Shown here one piece after another: positions 22,710 through 34,399 of a DNA stretch of 64,000 nt. The stretch lies in contig JARGSG010000025.1 of assembly GCA_030374805.1 (NCBI GenBank), positions 186,001-250,000 of the forward strand, read 5' to 3'. The position numbers were made by a program, and so were the translations under genes. Each line of letters starts with the position of its first letter. Within the stretch, counting starts at the first letter, position 1. The DNA comes from Gracilaria gracilis. Its lineage: Eukaryota; Rhodophyta; Florideophyceae; Gracilariales; Gracilariaceae. The notes under the pieces are model-generated. The model saw only the letters and a list, made by a program, of their open reading frames with translations, was not told where the DNA came from and made no database searches.

Positions 22710-25700
22710 ATGCTCAACTGCTGCTTTGAAGGCTCCTCCTTCTTCGCCCGCACCATCCCTGCCATCCAAAGGCACCAGAGAAGATGCCCCAATCACGTCA
22801 ACCCAAACAAGCGTTTTCTCTCCCCAGGCGGAGGCCTCCCCTACTTCCCCCCACGCATGAAGCCTCACAAGTCTACCCCCCACCTCCATACACCTCCCCC
22901 TCCCACAAATCGCCCTTCCGACAACGTTCCCACTGCAGACGACGACTCCTACCACCACCAGCAACTCTCCCTCTCTCTCCACATCCAGGACGCCTACCAC
23001 ATCGCAACAACCCCCTCCTCCCCCTTTTTTTCCCCCTCCTCAACAACCCCCTTCTCGAACGCATGGTTCTCTACATTTCTTCCATGGCCTCCTCCCTCGG
23101 CCTCAAAAAGGCTGAGGAACTCATCTCCCTCCTCCACGACCCCGCCTTCTCCAAGTCCGCCTTCCACAACGCCGTGTCCTCCGCCTCCCAATGTCTCAAC
23201 CTTCAAACAGACCTCCACCAACACCGAGTCAGCAACATCGGCTTCGCTCCCAACACTCTCTCCGACCCACAGCAGCTCTTCTCCACCACCATCTTCCGAA
23301 AGGACCCCATCGAGGTCGTCAAACAACAACTCGCCCTCGCACACTTCCACAACACCTTCTTCCACCCCGTCTCCCACACAACACCTTCCGGCTCTCCCGC
23401 TTTCGCCCACCCCATGGCCTCCACCCTCGGAAAAGATGCAGTCCCCACCCTCGGAAAAGATGCAGTCCCCACCCTCAAAGCCGCAATCATGCACTCCTCC
23501 AACGACTCCAGCATCTGGCACATCCCCGACTCCACCGGTATGGACTCCTTCATTGGGGTCCAAATCTACTCCGACAAGTCCTCCACCTCCCTCAAATCCT
23601 CTTCCATCACCTCCTACCCCCTTTACATCACCCTTCTCAACTTCTCCGATGCCTTCCGTCGCAAGTGCATCACCGAACACCTCACCCTTCTCGGATACTT
23701 GCCAACCTCCTTCCTCCCAACCAACCCCTCCCAAGACCACGACTCCATCCCTCAAACCTCCTCTCACATCCCCTGCCAAACCAAAATGGAACTCATTCAG
23801 CTTGCCATCTTCACCCTCCTCGGCCCCCTTCTCTCCTCCGGTCTCAACGGCTTCCCCTTCCGTGACGCCCATGGCGTTCTCCGTCACTGTCACCCAATCA
23901 TCGCCAGCTACTGCGCCGACATCCCCGAAGCAAAAGACATCCTCGCCATCTCCCACGGAACCCGCCCCCAACACCATTCTCATAGATGCACCGTCTCCCG
24001 CACAGACCTCCGCCTACACATTCAATTTCCTTCCCCCCGAACTCAGCACCAGACCTTCGCCGCACGCAAATCACACTCCACTCTCCTCCAAGAATCACAA
24101 GACGCTCTCCTCGCTCGTAAGCTCAGAATCTCCCGCAACACAAAGGAAAAAGCCCTTGAAGCCCTCCACTCCCTCTCCCTCGCAAAGTACTCCTCCCTCT
24201 TCGAACCATACCCTCTTCTTAACATCACCCCACTCCTCTCCCCTTACAACATCTTCGCCTTCGAACCACTCCAGAACTTCCACCTCGGCGTCTCCAAGCT
24301 CATCAAGCTCGCTGCCATCGAGGGACTCCGCTCAGAAGCACTCTTCACCACCCCCCGTTCCTCCAAGTCCCGTCGCCCTTTCACCTCCATCCGCACTTCC
24401 ATCCTCAAACATTCAAACACCATCCTCCCCGCCATCGAAAAGCACTCCTGCGCAAACGGACTCCACATCGACTTCTCCACTTCCAACAACCTTCAAACTC
24501 TCAACGTTTTCTTCACTACCGACGGCTTGCGTGGTATGCTCGAAGCAAAAGACTACCGCGCACTCGACATGGTCTTCCCCTTCATCGGCGCCTTCCTCGA
24601 CCGATGCTGTGACGAAGTCGATTCAGCTCCCAGCACTTCCGTCTTCACCAAGTACTCAGACCTCCTCCTCGCCTCCATGCGATACAGCACCTTTACCGAA
24701 TGGACCGACGCCCGCCTCACCGACCTCCACAACCAAATCCGCTCCTTCAAGCGCACAGCCGTACTCACTCTTGGCTACCACCACACTTCGAGCCTCGGAA
24801 CCCTCAAGTTCCACCTCCTCGACCACATTGTCGAAGACATTCGCCGCTTTGGAGGCCTCCACTTCAATGATGCCGGCATATTCGAGCACGCTCACACCCT
24901 CTTCAAGTCCCACTACTCCAACACCTCAAAGCGCAGGTCTACGTCACATCAAGAAACCATTCGTGCTATTCACTGCTCCAACGCCATCAAGGACTGAAAT
25001 CCCGTCTCCATAAACCCTTCCATCACCTCCTCCTCCCTTGGCCTTGCTTCCCCTCTCCAATCCCGAAAACCCGGTTTCGTCCGTGATGGCAAACACCTTT
25101 CCTTCGCTGACCTAATCACTGCCCACAAATTCATTCGCTCCAATCCTCACTTCCCTCACAAATCTCTTCAAGACCTCTTCCCCTCCGATACCCTATCCAT
25201 TCTTGCACAATTCAGAAGAGACGCCCTCCCATCCTTCATCACCCTCTCTCTCGAAGTCCTACAACTCACTGACAACTTCCCCGCCCTCAGCCAGGCTCGA
25301 CTCACCATAGTCAACTCCGCTTACGTCGTCGGCGGTTACATCCCAACACTCGACAACTACATTGAAGAGCGGAACGAGCTCGTGCCCCAGGATCCTCCAG
25401 TACCTCTCATCCAACGAAATTTTGCCACCCCCTCCTTCGGTCCATACAAGTCCCCAAAGTTCTCCAACATTCTCGTCGCCGGCTCCACCTCCCCCCCCTC
25501 CACATCCATCGTCTGGGTCTGCAAACTCATCTCCCTTCTTCGTTTCGCCCTTCCTTCTTCAACTTCTTCTCCCAAGGAGTTCGCCTTCGTCCAGTTCATG
25601 GAACTCGTCCCACCCAGCGACGACGTCGATCTCACCCTCAACGGCGTTGCCTCCGATGGGCAACAGATGACGAACATAACCACACCATTCACCCAGTTCC

Positions 25701-25939
25701 CATCTCTACCCACTCCACTTCCGAAAACGTTTCCCCTTGGTATGGAATCATTCCCTCTTCCTCCATCCTTGGCTCCGTTCATGTTCTCCGCCAGAACTAC
25801 CCCGCTTCTCCCTTCACTTCTCGTCTACACTGGCGCTCTCACCGATTCTATCCCAATCGGTTCTATCGAGACCCCACCGCCAAGCCTTATTCACCATCCA
25901 ACATGTAGCTTCTATTCTTTGTTAGCTTCAGCTTCATAA
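22710..25939 (+). pseudogene. CMC/Plavaka-like transposase
   Basis: It starts with a C2H2-like finger (MLNCCFEGSSFF, then AIQRHQRRCPNH). A frameshift near the T run at 23030 moves to the main frame (to 24997), which continues past one TGA (24995-24997) to 25939, giving about 1,050 residues. Family blocks are GVQIYSDKSSTSL with TSYPLYITLLNFSDAFRRK and LLGYLPT, SYCADIPEAKDILAISHGT, and FEPLQNFHLGVSKLIKLAA. These correspond to the D-T-x block, the D-x-PE block and the HNxxxG block of fungal Plavaka transposases. It is the first gene inside the left repeat. Superfamily assignment is from recalled motifs; a KDZ-type relative is the main alternative. Confidence 0.75.
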
Positions 25940-26184
25940 AAATTTAAACCCGCTTCGTTTCAATTGGAAGGAGTGAAGATACGCATGACATGAGAAAGAA
26001 GAAGCATCTCTTCTCCATCCCACACATACCTCCACCCCTTCCCCCCCACTGCACCTCACCCTACCCTTAGTAGCCCGCCTCTTCCCTACCATCAACCCCT
26101 GTCCCTTCCCTGCGTTCCGCCCGGTGTGCCACCAACCGCCCGAAACTCGCGTTCTCCGGTCGAAAGGCCGCTATGTAACAATCA
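25940..26184. other. Gap between convergent genes
   Basis: C-rich sequence without clear coding content separates the transposase and the minus-strand coiled-coil gene. Confidence 0.5.
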
Positions 26185-28765
26185 AGAACTGCACCTAGTC
26201 TCCGTGTTAGTTTTGCCATAAAATAGTCCTCCCCCCAGAGCTAGGTACATCTTCTCCCTCGATGGTACCCACAGCCCAACTGTGGCAGTTCTCCCAGAGT
26301 TTCCCGACACACACCTCGGATCTCCATCCACAAACCCATCGTTCTCAAACTTCTCGGCATGCTCCTCCTGTAGCGATTGTCAGGCTACCCCCAGTATTCC
26401 TTCAACAGCCCGAGGTAGATAATTCCCATACAAAGTAGAGAACAAAAGCTGTTTTTGCCCTCCACGTCCCACAACCCCGTTCATAATTTTCACCACACAG
26501 GCAATCCAGGCGTCAAGTCTTGCAAAGTGCATCACGGTCCCATCCACGTACTGCCGCTCAGCCTTACTTTGCCTCTCCACTGCGTATCCCATATAATCCT
26601 CCAACACTGCCACCGCCATCCTATTCTTGAAGTACATATCTTCATCATCAACCTCTCATGGTGGCCCAACCGCACGAGACCCGGAATACGCAAGGTCTTC
26701 GAACCGGCTAGTTCTCCACGCACACAAATCATTCCCCTCGCCCTCCTCCCTTCCCATTGGCTTCTCGCGCGCCTTTCCCATCTGCTCCTTTAGCTCTTTC
26801 CATAGCTCAGTCCCCTCAGTAGGTTTCGCACGTTTCGAAATCAAATCATATCCAAGGATGGAGAATGACGTGTCGCGAGCCGCCCGCTTCCGCACCGCAA
26901 TCACATCGCTTAATGTCTTCTTCATCCGTTGCATCAGACACTTTTCCGCACTCACATTATCCACACACTCCTGTTTCTTTCCCGCTTCTCGTATCGTCTC
27001 CCAAGTATCTCCCATTATTTCCGTCTCGACCACATACTTCAACAGCACATCACTTCCTCCCTCCGTTGATGGCGTATACGCCCTCATCTCATATCCCACT
27101 TGATACGGGCACCGAGGTACCATCTCCTTCTCCCCAAACACAAATATGCTGCCCTCCCTACTTTCTCCCACCGTCTCACTCCTGTTTTTAAAGCTCCTAC
27201 CAACGTTCTCCGTGTCAAAACAGAGTTCTGACGCCTCCAACTTCGCATAGTGGAGAAGCTTATCATATACAGCCCTTTGAAATCCGTAAAAACATTCTGG
27301 CACCTCTATTTCATGTTTTCGACGCCCCTTCACTTCCTTCTCACACCCCCTTCGCTTCCTACCCTTCACAGCCTCCCTTAAACTTTCAATCAACACATTT
27401 TGCTGCTTCAGCTCCTCCCTCACCCGTTCCAATTCTTTCTGCGTGAGCTTTAAACTCACCATCATGATAGAGTGATCCTCCTTTATATTTCCCAGCTTCC
27501 CTTTCAACGAATTCACCCTTTCAACCAGTGCAGACCTTGGCAACACGCGTAAGTTCTCTTCATCTCCTTCTGCTATTTCTGTAGTTCCCAATTCCCTTGC
27601 TCCGTTTCTCTCTCCACGATCCCCAGAATCGTCGACTCCTGCTCATGCACATCGTCCTCAATCCGAACGGCATTATGCCTCACACGTATTCCTTCAGGCG
27701 TTCGTACCGCGGTTTCCACCAAGTTCTCTCCAGTTCTATGCCTGTTTCCGACAGCGACATCTTCTCCTTCGAATACCCTCCCATCCACTGGTATATTGTC
27801 TCTCACATTCTCAATCACTGATCCACCACTGCTACGTCGTACAACTCTCCCGGGCAAATTGTCTCGGAGCCATTACATCCTCTCCACATTGGCGTGGCTC
27901 CCCATTTAGTCGCCCACACGCCCAATTCGCCTCCCACTGTCCTCTGCGTTTCCATGCTCCCTCATATGCCTCATACCCCCCACTTCCTCTTCCTCCCGCA
28001 TCGCAGTATGTCGCGGTCCACCAGTTCTTTCTCTGCCCACCATTCGATTCCTCCTAACATCAACCACAACCTCCATGCCCTCGTTCCTCGCCTCCTGACC
28101 GCCTCCTCCTACTTCTCTTTCGCGACCCCTCCCCTCCCGAACGCCAACCCCAGCCACTTTCTCTTCCTCCTTCCCTCGAATACTACGGCTAACTATCCCA
28201 CTAGTACTTCTTGCTATCGTCCTTCCCTCCCCCCCACTGCGACACTCCCTTCCCTTCTCTATGAGATCTCCACACTCGCCTTCTTCTACAACTTGCGTGG
28301 AGTCATCGCCCCTTCGCCGCCCACCTCTATCCCTACCGCCCCGCGCATCATCCCCCTGTCTTCCTCCCATAACTCCCCTGCTTTCCCCTCCTCCATTTCC
28401 CATCTCATGTGGAAGCGGAGTAGCTTGTGTTACCAAAGCACTTACCGTTCGCTCGGTTCGATGGGTTCGCTTCGTTTGCTCGGTGCGCTCGGTTCGCTCC
28501 AAAGGTCGGCCTCGATCACGTCTCCACGTGTTCTTCCTACCTTTCCCACGTAATCCGCTTCGAGGAAGGCGCGAAGTACGCCCAATACCGCCCTCGCCAT
28601 TTTCCACGTCGCCGCTTCGAGGCGCACGCGTAGTACTACCCAAGCCATCCTCGCGACCCCGACCTACCACCTCTGCACGCGTTCGCCATTTTGACGCGCG
28701 CCCGCTTACATCCTCCGCATTCGCAATCGCATTCGCATTCGCACTTCTCGCTTTACGTTTCCCCA
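26185..28765 (-). pseudogene. Basic, coiled-coil protein of the large transposon
   Basis: No family is recognised. From the N-terminus (ATG near 28765, MGKRKARSANANA) there is a long Arg/Gly-rich low-complexity region with repeats such as ERTEQTKRTHRTERT. The same frame continues through two TAA codons (27860-27910) to 27573. A shift then enters a coiled-coil (27591 leftwards: ALVERVNSLKGKLGNIKED, KLTQKELERVREELKQQN) and a globular C-terminal part. That part crosses TGA codons at about 26656 and 26380 and ends near 26185 (KFENDGFVDGDPRC). The Arg-rich tail suggests nucleic-acid binding, but this is inference. Confidence 0.55.
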
Positions 28766-29255
28766 TATGGAATCGGACGACGACGATTTGCCCGGCGGTG
28801 CGCTCTACATGTTGTCGCCGCTCACCGCAATACGTGTTCGCCGCTCGACGTGATCGCAGGTCCCCCGTGAAACGCACACCTCCACTCGACGTGTGGTAGG
28901 AATATCGCAACGTTTTAGTACTTTTCGGAATCAGTTTTCGAAATTTGGCACGGAAATTTCCCTTCCTCTACGAAACCTTACTGCCAAAAACTGTTACACT
29001 TTCACATGATATCACATGTACTCCGTATCTTCTATTCTATGTACGGGAACGTCAACCCACTCCCCCAAATCCTATCCCCATTTTGTTCACGTCACTGTAT
29101 GATAAAAGTGAAGACACCCACTCAATTGGGGGAGTTCTTGTCCTCTCCTGTGGAACACGAGAGTTAGAGAGAAAGCGTAATAAAATGTACACAATTCGAT
29201 TTTACACATACTATGGTACACCTTTCGGTTCTATAAGTCATAAATCAATTGAGCT
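28766..29255. other. Intergenic interval
   Basis: AT-richer sequence with only short unconvincing frames, upstream of the 26185-28765 gene and downstream of the methyltransferase-SET gene. Confidence 0.5.
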
Positions 29256-32200
29256 CTACTCGATTAATATAGGATTCGAAGACGTACCCCATGTGTACTC
29301 CATTCCATAATCTGCAAACAACTCTTCTCCCACTTCTACAACCCGAAGTGCCAGGACGGCAAGCATTTGGTATTCTCTTAATTGAAGTGGAGTTCGCCCA
29401 GTTCCTGGGGTTCGACTCACCACCACATTGGCAGTCCGTCGCTGTTTCAAGCCATCCTCCACTGCATCCCTATCTTTATCCCCTTCCATATATTTTGGGT
29501 CGGTAATTGTTCCACCCAACGAAAATGGAGCGGGGACAATCCATACAGGGATTGTAGGTACTTCTCGTCTCCTTTCCGGGAGTTTCCGGAATACCTCGCC
29601 TCGCAGGCTAACCTCCATCGCATAAGTTCGAAAAAGTGCGGCGGTGGCTCCCAACAACCCTTACCCATACTTTTTGTGTACCTCATTCCTCTTCGTTAAG
29701 TCATGGTACACTAGAGTTCCGTAAAAGAAACATATCTCTTCGTTCTTCATGAAACGGCGCGTGGTAAACACTCTCACTCTTGCGTCATGGTGACGAATCG
29801 ATGACTTCGCAGTGCGACAACCACACATAGTGGCCTCCAGTGCCAACGTCGCGTTCCAATCCAGGAGACCCATCTTCCCATGCAACGTTTTCGGCCACTC
29901 ATGCAGCGCTTTGCGCCTGCCGATCATGGCCATACCCTTCTCCCGCCACATCGTTGCCAGGAAGTCCACAATATACGGTGGGAACTTCTGATACTGTGGG
30001 AAGCCGGGTGGAGCCTTCCATGATCGTGAAGGACGAGCGTTCCACTTGGGAAATAAGTCCATCACGCGATTCACAGAGTTTCGGACCTCCTGCGTAATTT
30101 GAATGTCCGTCTCATTATCGCGCATGCACATCGCGAACTGAACAGTGGCCGCGTGCTTAGCATGCGCAAAACAGTCAGGGTCCAGCTCACAACCAATAAA
30201 CTTCCGATGACCTTGTAACTCCATGCATGCCATGGCAGTCGAAAAAGTTCCCGCGAACAAGTCCACCACTGTATCACCTGGCTGCGAAAATCTGCTGATC
30301 AGCTCCTTCAACAACGCGCAAGGTTTTTGTTCCGACCTCACCTTTTGCAACATGTAGCCCCCACCATCCTTCTTTCTTTTCCATTGAAGAGTCTCCGCAT
30401 TGGACATGGGCGGTACCTGGTCAATAACACTGTGGTACCCTGGATACCTCGACTGCACGTAGTTGAATTTCTCATAGGTCAACATCGCATGCTGCTGTGC
30501 ATAAGCGAGGCCACTTCTAACACCATGTATTGCATACTTTATGGCAGGGAACAAGGAGCAGGACCTGCGTCCCGTGTTTCGCATGGAGTTGCCTTGCGAC
30601 CGTATAAAATGAATTGGGACCTGGTCCACAATAAACGATCGCCTCGGAACCCCTTGCTCGTCCTTTGCTCCAATAAGGGAAAGCACCCTCGTCCACTGGT
30701 TCACCTGTTTCAATGCACAGAAGATAACGAAAGGACCCCCCGGACGTAGCAGCATTGATATAAGCTTTGCCGCCTTCTTCATATGCTCAGCGCTCAGCAT
30801 ATCGCACCAACTGTTCTCCCGGTTCTTACCGGCCCTTATGTTGTATGGTGGGTCCATAAGAACCAGTTGAACTTTCCCCAATGAAGAGACTCCGTTGTAT
30901 AGCAGAGTCTCATCCGTTTCCACCATATCCTCGAACCCGCAATTATAAATTCGAAAGTATTTCTCCATTTCCACTTCAAAACGTTGGAATGCTATTTTAT
31001 CGTCCAACGAGGAAATGGCAGGAGGAGGCTGTATGCCAGCGTCGGACGACTGTTCACCAACATCTTCATTCCCACTCTTCCCCACTACATCCATGTCACT
31101 TTCGCCATCTCCATCCCCTCCTTGTTTCCCCTCCGAAGGATTCCCCCTTTCCAACTGCTCATCGTCATCGTCATGAATTTCGATGGCAGGCTCCGGTTTC
31201 GATATCGGCGTGAGAGGTATATCAGGGACCATGAGTGTTTCTTTGATTTCCAATGGGCTTATTGTCTCCAAGATGGACTACATAAGCGAGTTAGAGAAAC
31301 AATCAAATCTCTGAGCGAACGCTCTTGACGGGTCCCTGTGAAACGTCTTTAGAACGGCCCATCGTCTAGGTTCTGATATTGTGTACAACTGCTCGTTCAC
31401 AACGACCTTGTTCAGATCAGAGATGAACTCCTTCGCAAGCGTTCGGAGGGCCACATCAATGTCCTCCGGAAGATTCCATGCCCACGGTTGGACCTGGTCT
31501 TCCCGAAGAGTTTGCGTGTTGCTCGGTAGCAAGCGATGGTCTTTGTCATTGTGCAGGAACCCCTCGGAACGCGTTTCAATGGGTTTAAACTGCATTTCAT
31601 CTTACACGAGCAGTAGGAAATGGAGAACCGTGACCTCAGTGCTAGGGAATCCCAGAAATTGGGAGAAACAATCCCAGGCCTTTGTTACCAGCTGCACACC
31701 AAAACCCGCACGCTGAGCTTGAAGATTCTGCGATATTTGCACATTCCCAAAAGGGGTGGAATATCCCTTCTCCCACTTACGCCTCTTATGGCCCCAAAGG
31801 CGCTTTTCCATAGATACTTTTTGAATAAGGGAAAGAAAGAGGACTCTCTGGAAATGTGTAGCGATGCTCGTACCGAAAGGGGGAACTATGCGGCCCACAC
31901 GCCTGGGAGCTATACTCATGGACTTAAAGAATTCGTTTGACGTCACATTCTTCGGTATTCCTTGAAAGTCCACTCTGGTATAAGCATTCCAAAAATCCCT
32001 GACACGCCTGTCTCTGTCTCCGTCCACGATGTCAAGCAACTTCGTCGACAGATACAGCTGACGGTACGAACCCTTCCCACACACAGCCTTGAGCCCATCG
32101 TCGCTGTATGACGGGTGAGTGGGTCCGAGAAGGATAGAGAAGTACTTCTTGGCAACGTCTAGGACAGTGCGATTCTTGATGATATATTGAACGAATTCGC

Positions 32201-32387
32201 TGTGTACCACTTTCCTAGGTTCGCCTTCCTCTCGCATCTTCGACGCATAGTGATCACGGATGGCGAGAAACGCGGTGAGAAGCTCATCCCCAGAACCGGA
32301 CATTTTTCCAACCTTCATGTCGGATGTCGGAGGTGGCGGTGACGGTGACTTAGACCTGGATGTGGTTGCGGCAGCCATTTTAAACAA
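29256..32387 (-). pseudogene. DNA (adenine-type) methyltransferase fused to a SET domain
   Basis: One frame runs from 32387 to 29661, crossing TAA (31602-31604) and TAG (31278-31280), then shifts near 29660 and ends at 29256. Residues 1-260 are an unrecognised domain (DFWNAYTRVDFQGIPKNV). After an acidic linker comes the methyltransferase: motif IV LVLMDPPYNIRAG (about 30840), LLRPGGPFVIFCALKQ, and motif I VVDLFAGTFSTAMACMELQG with FIGCELDPDC (about 30210-30265). The order IV then I is that of beta-class N6A/N4C enzymes, and DPPY favours adenine. The C-terminus matches a SET domain: RVFTTRRFMKNEEICFFYG, then TANVVVSR and VGEELFADYGMEYTW. It would methylate DNA and perhaps a protein lysine. 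I know of no described fusion of this kind. Confidence 0.75.
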
Positions 32388-32754
32388 TAACGGAAGGCTG
32401 CATTATGAATACGGAAGGAGAACGGGAGCGGTCGTGAGAAAACAGATGATTGAAGTCGGCAGCGGACGGCGAGGGCGAACGGACGGAAGCTGACGAGAGA
32501 CGGCAGCGAACGAGAGATGAGTGCGGATGGTAGACGGGAGCAAACTGCAGACGGCTGCAGAATTAGCGATGTGAAGGAGGAGTTCAGACGCCAAAACAGT
32601 ACCAGAACTCTAACGTAGAGGAGTAGAAGGGACTTGGGCGATGTTAGGGGGGCTTATGCGGTGATAAACAGTTATAAGAGAAGGCAAGGACGGGAGGGGG
32701 GTGCGGTAATTCCTAGATATATAAGTATAGGCGAAGTTATAACTTACGGCTCTC
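32388..32754. other. 5' flank of the methyltransferase-SET gene
   Basis: Purine-rich sequence (GGACGGCGAGGGCGAACGG-like) without coding features. Any promoter of the minus-strand gene should lie here. Confidence 0.4.
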
Positions 32755-33010
32755 CGGACAGTGGTTCGTGGTGCAGTGGCGCTCCATCACGGCTCTGATG
32801 AAGTGCCACTCGAGGCAGTCCGCTTTCCATGCGCCGTGGGAGACAGAGTAAAACAAAATTTAGTTTTTCGGACAGCGGTCCGGGGTGAAGTGGCGCTTCA
32901 TCACGGCACTGATGAAGCGCCAATCCACCCCGGACCGCTGTCCACGCGCTGTGGCTGATGAAGCTGGACCACACCTCGGACCGCTGTCCACGCGAAAAAA
33001 ATAGTTTCCA
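32755..33010 (-). repeat. 74-nt palindrome cluster, left copy (inverted orientation)
   Basis: A perfectly delimited 74-nt palindrome lies at 32870-32943 (GGACAGCGGTCCGGGGTG... to ...ACCGCTGTCC). A decayed copy is at 32757-32825. The 46-nt companion unit (reverse of GTCCGAGGTGTCGTCCAGC) is at about 32944-32992. Orientation is opposite to the two clusters to the right. Confidence 0.8.
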
Positions 33011-33127
33011 CCTGGACAGCGGCCACCTCGCGACTGGCGCTTGTTTGTAATGTGACGCTGCGTGTAGTTAAGCACCTTCGCTCTCCTGCCAACTGCCTCG
33101 GTAAGCACCACGCTCTGTACCTCCCCG

Positions 33128-33212
33128 TTACGGTTTCCGGGGATCTCTTCTTCTCCTGTCACAACCAAGTGATCCTCTCGGTTGTGACAGAAGAAGAACA
33201 TATCGCCGGAAA
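33128..33212. repeat. Imperfect hairpin, about 35-bp arms
   Basis: GTTTCCGGGGATCTCTTCTT pairs with the reverse of AGAAGAACATATCGCCGGAA, and the inner arms CTGTCACAACC and GGTTGTGACAG are exact. It lies in the 1-kb non-coding block between two palindrome clusters. Confidence 0.7.
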
Positions 33213-33415
33213 CTGTATAAGGGAGGTGCTTTTTCGGTCCTTGTTCTGTTGCGCGTACGTAGTGGCACACAAGGTACGTTCGACAATTTTGTTCGTTTTC
33301 TGTGAATCGTACTAACTGGCATACTCTTCTATTTTCCATGCTATTGCGTATTCAAGCCAGAGCCTCAGGACACAGTGTATGCCACTTCTGCATCCTTGCT
33401 TTACTGGGAACATTC

Positions 33416-33662
33416 GGAAGTGCTTGAGCTGGCCGTGATGGTCGAGTACGATTATTTGAGGTGTTCAACTCATGTAATCGGCTTTGGCTTTGACATCCAG
33501 CTCAATCACTGTTGGACTGTGGTTGTTTATTAGATTGACTAGATTAGACTGCGTTAGGTCGAACTATCGGAAGTGGTTGAGCTACCGGTGATGATGGACT
33601 ACGATTATATGAGTTGTTCAACTCAGATAATCGTGTTTTGCCATGACTGACATTTCAATCAC
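33416..33662 (+). repeat. Diverged direct duplication of about 100 bp
   Basis: 33416-33519 and 33565-33662 share CGGAAGTG, TTGAGCT, GGTGATG/CGTGATG, TACGATTAT, TTGTTCAACTCA-type and TAATCG blocks in the same order. There is no coding content. A short hairpin (CGACAACCACC / GGTGGTTGTCG-like) follows at about 33737-33766. Confidence 0.6.
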
Positions 33663-33952
33663 TGAAGAAGAATAGTCCCCAATATAGTCACTAGAAGAAT
33701 GTCGTGGCCAGTGATGAGTTCTTCTTCTCCGACAACCACCTAATGTTCGTGGTTGTCGCAAAGGGGGTATTCATTATCGGTCACGACCTTGGGCGCTACA
33801 GGAAAATCTAATCATATAAAGTTAGAGAAGGTAGTCGGTAGAACTACCTTCCTCGATTTGATAGGATGTACCCTTACGTCCTCCCGTCATTATAAGAAGA
33901 TGCAGGGCTTTAAATATTCATAAAAGAATCATAAGTGAAAACCGTCGTCGAC

Positions 33953-34128
33953 AGCGGTAGAGCGGTCCGAGGTGTCGTCCAGCTTCATCGGCCACGGCGC
34001 GTGGACAGCGGTCCGGGGTGGAGTGGCGCTTCATCAGTGCCGTGATGGAGTGCCACTCCACCCCGGACCGCTGTCCGAAAAAATATATTTTGTTTTCTCG
34101 TGGACAGCGGTCCGGGGTGTCTCTTCTT
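33953..34128 (+). repeat. 74-nt palindrome cluster, middle copy
   Basis: The 46-nt unit (GGTCCGAGGTGTCGTCCAGC) is followed by the 74-nt palindrome at 34003-34076, then a partial unit. It lies 3' of the LINE. Confidence 0.8.
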
Positions 34129-34399
34129 CTTCTTCTTTACTGTGGTCAGCCGCCCCTGATTCCGAGGCGGCAGGAGAGCTATCTACAGATCGAATCTAAA
34201 GGTAGTTCTCTCTCTTGAAGAAAGCCAAAAACCGTAACGGCCACTCCTTAATCATATCTATCATGGATTTATCTTTTCTTTCACGTGGCGCTGGCAATTC
34301 GTCGCGTCGAGCTCTGTTTGTTCGTGGACAGCGAAACAGAACGTGGTCGACGTCTTTCTTGGCGTTAGTGCCCGCAGTCGCATCTCAGCACCTTCTTGT

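Noticed and set aside
22994-23983. 329-codon Gly/Glu/Val-rich minus-strand frame
   Set aside because: Antisense shadow of the codon-biased transposase gene; no domain.
22608-25013. 801-codon Ser/Pro/Thr-rich frame on the plus strand
   Set aside because: Only its beginning (to about 23030) is the transposase finger region. Beyond the frameshift it is the out-of-frame shadow of the C-rich transposase gene and is low complexity.
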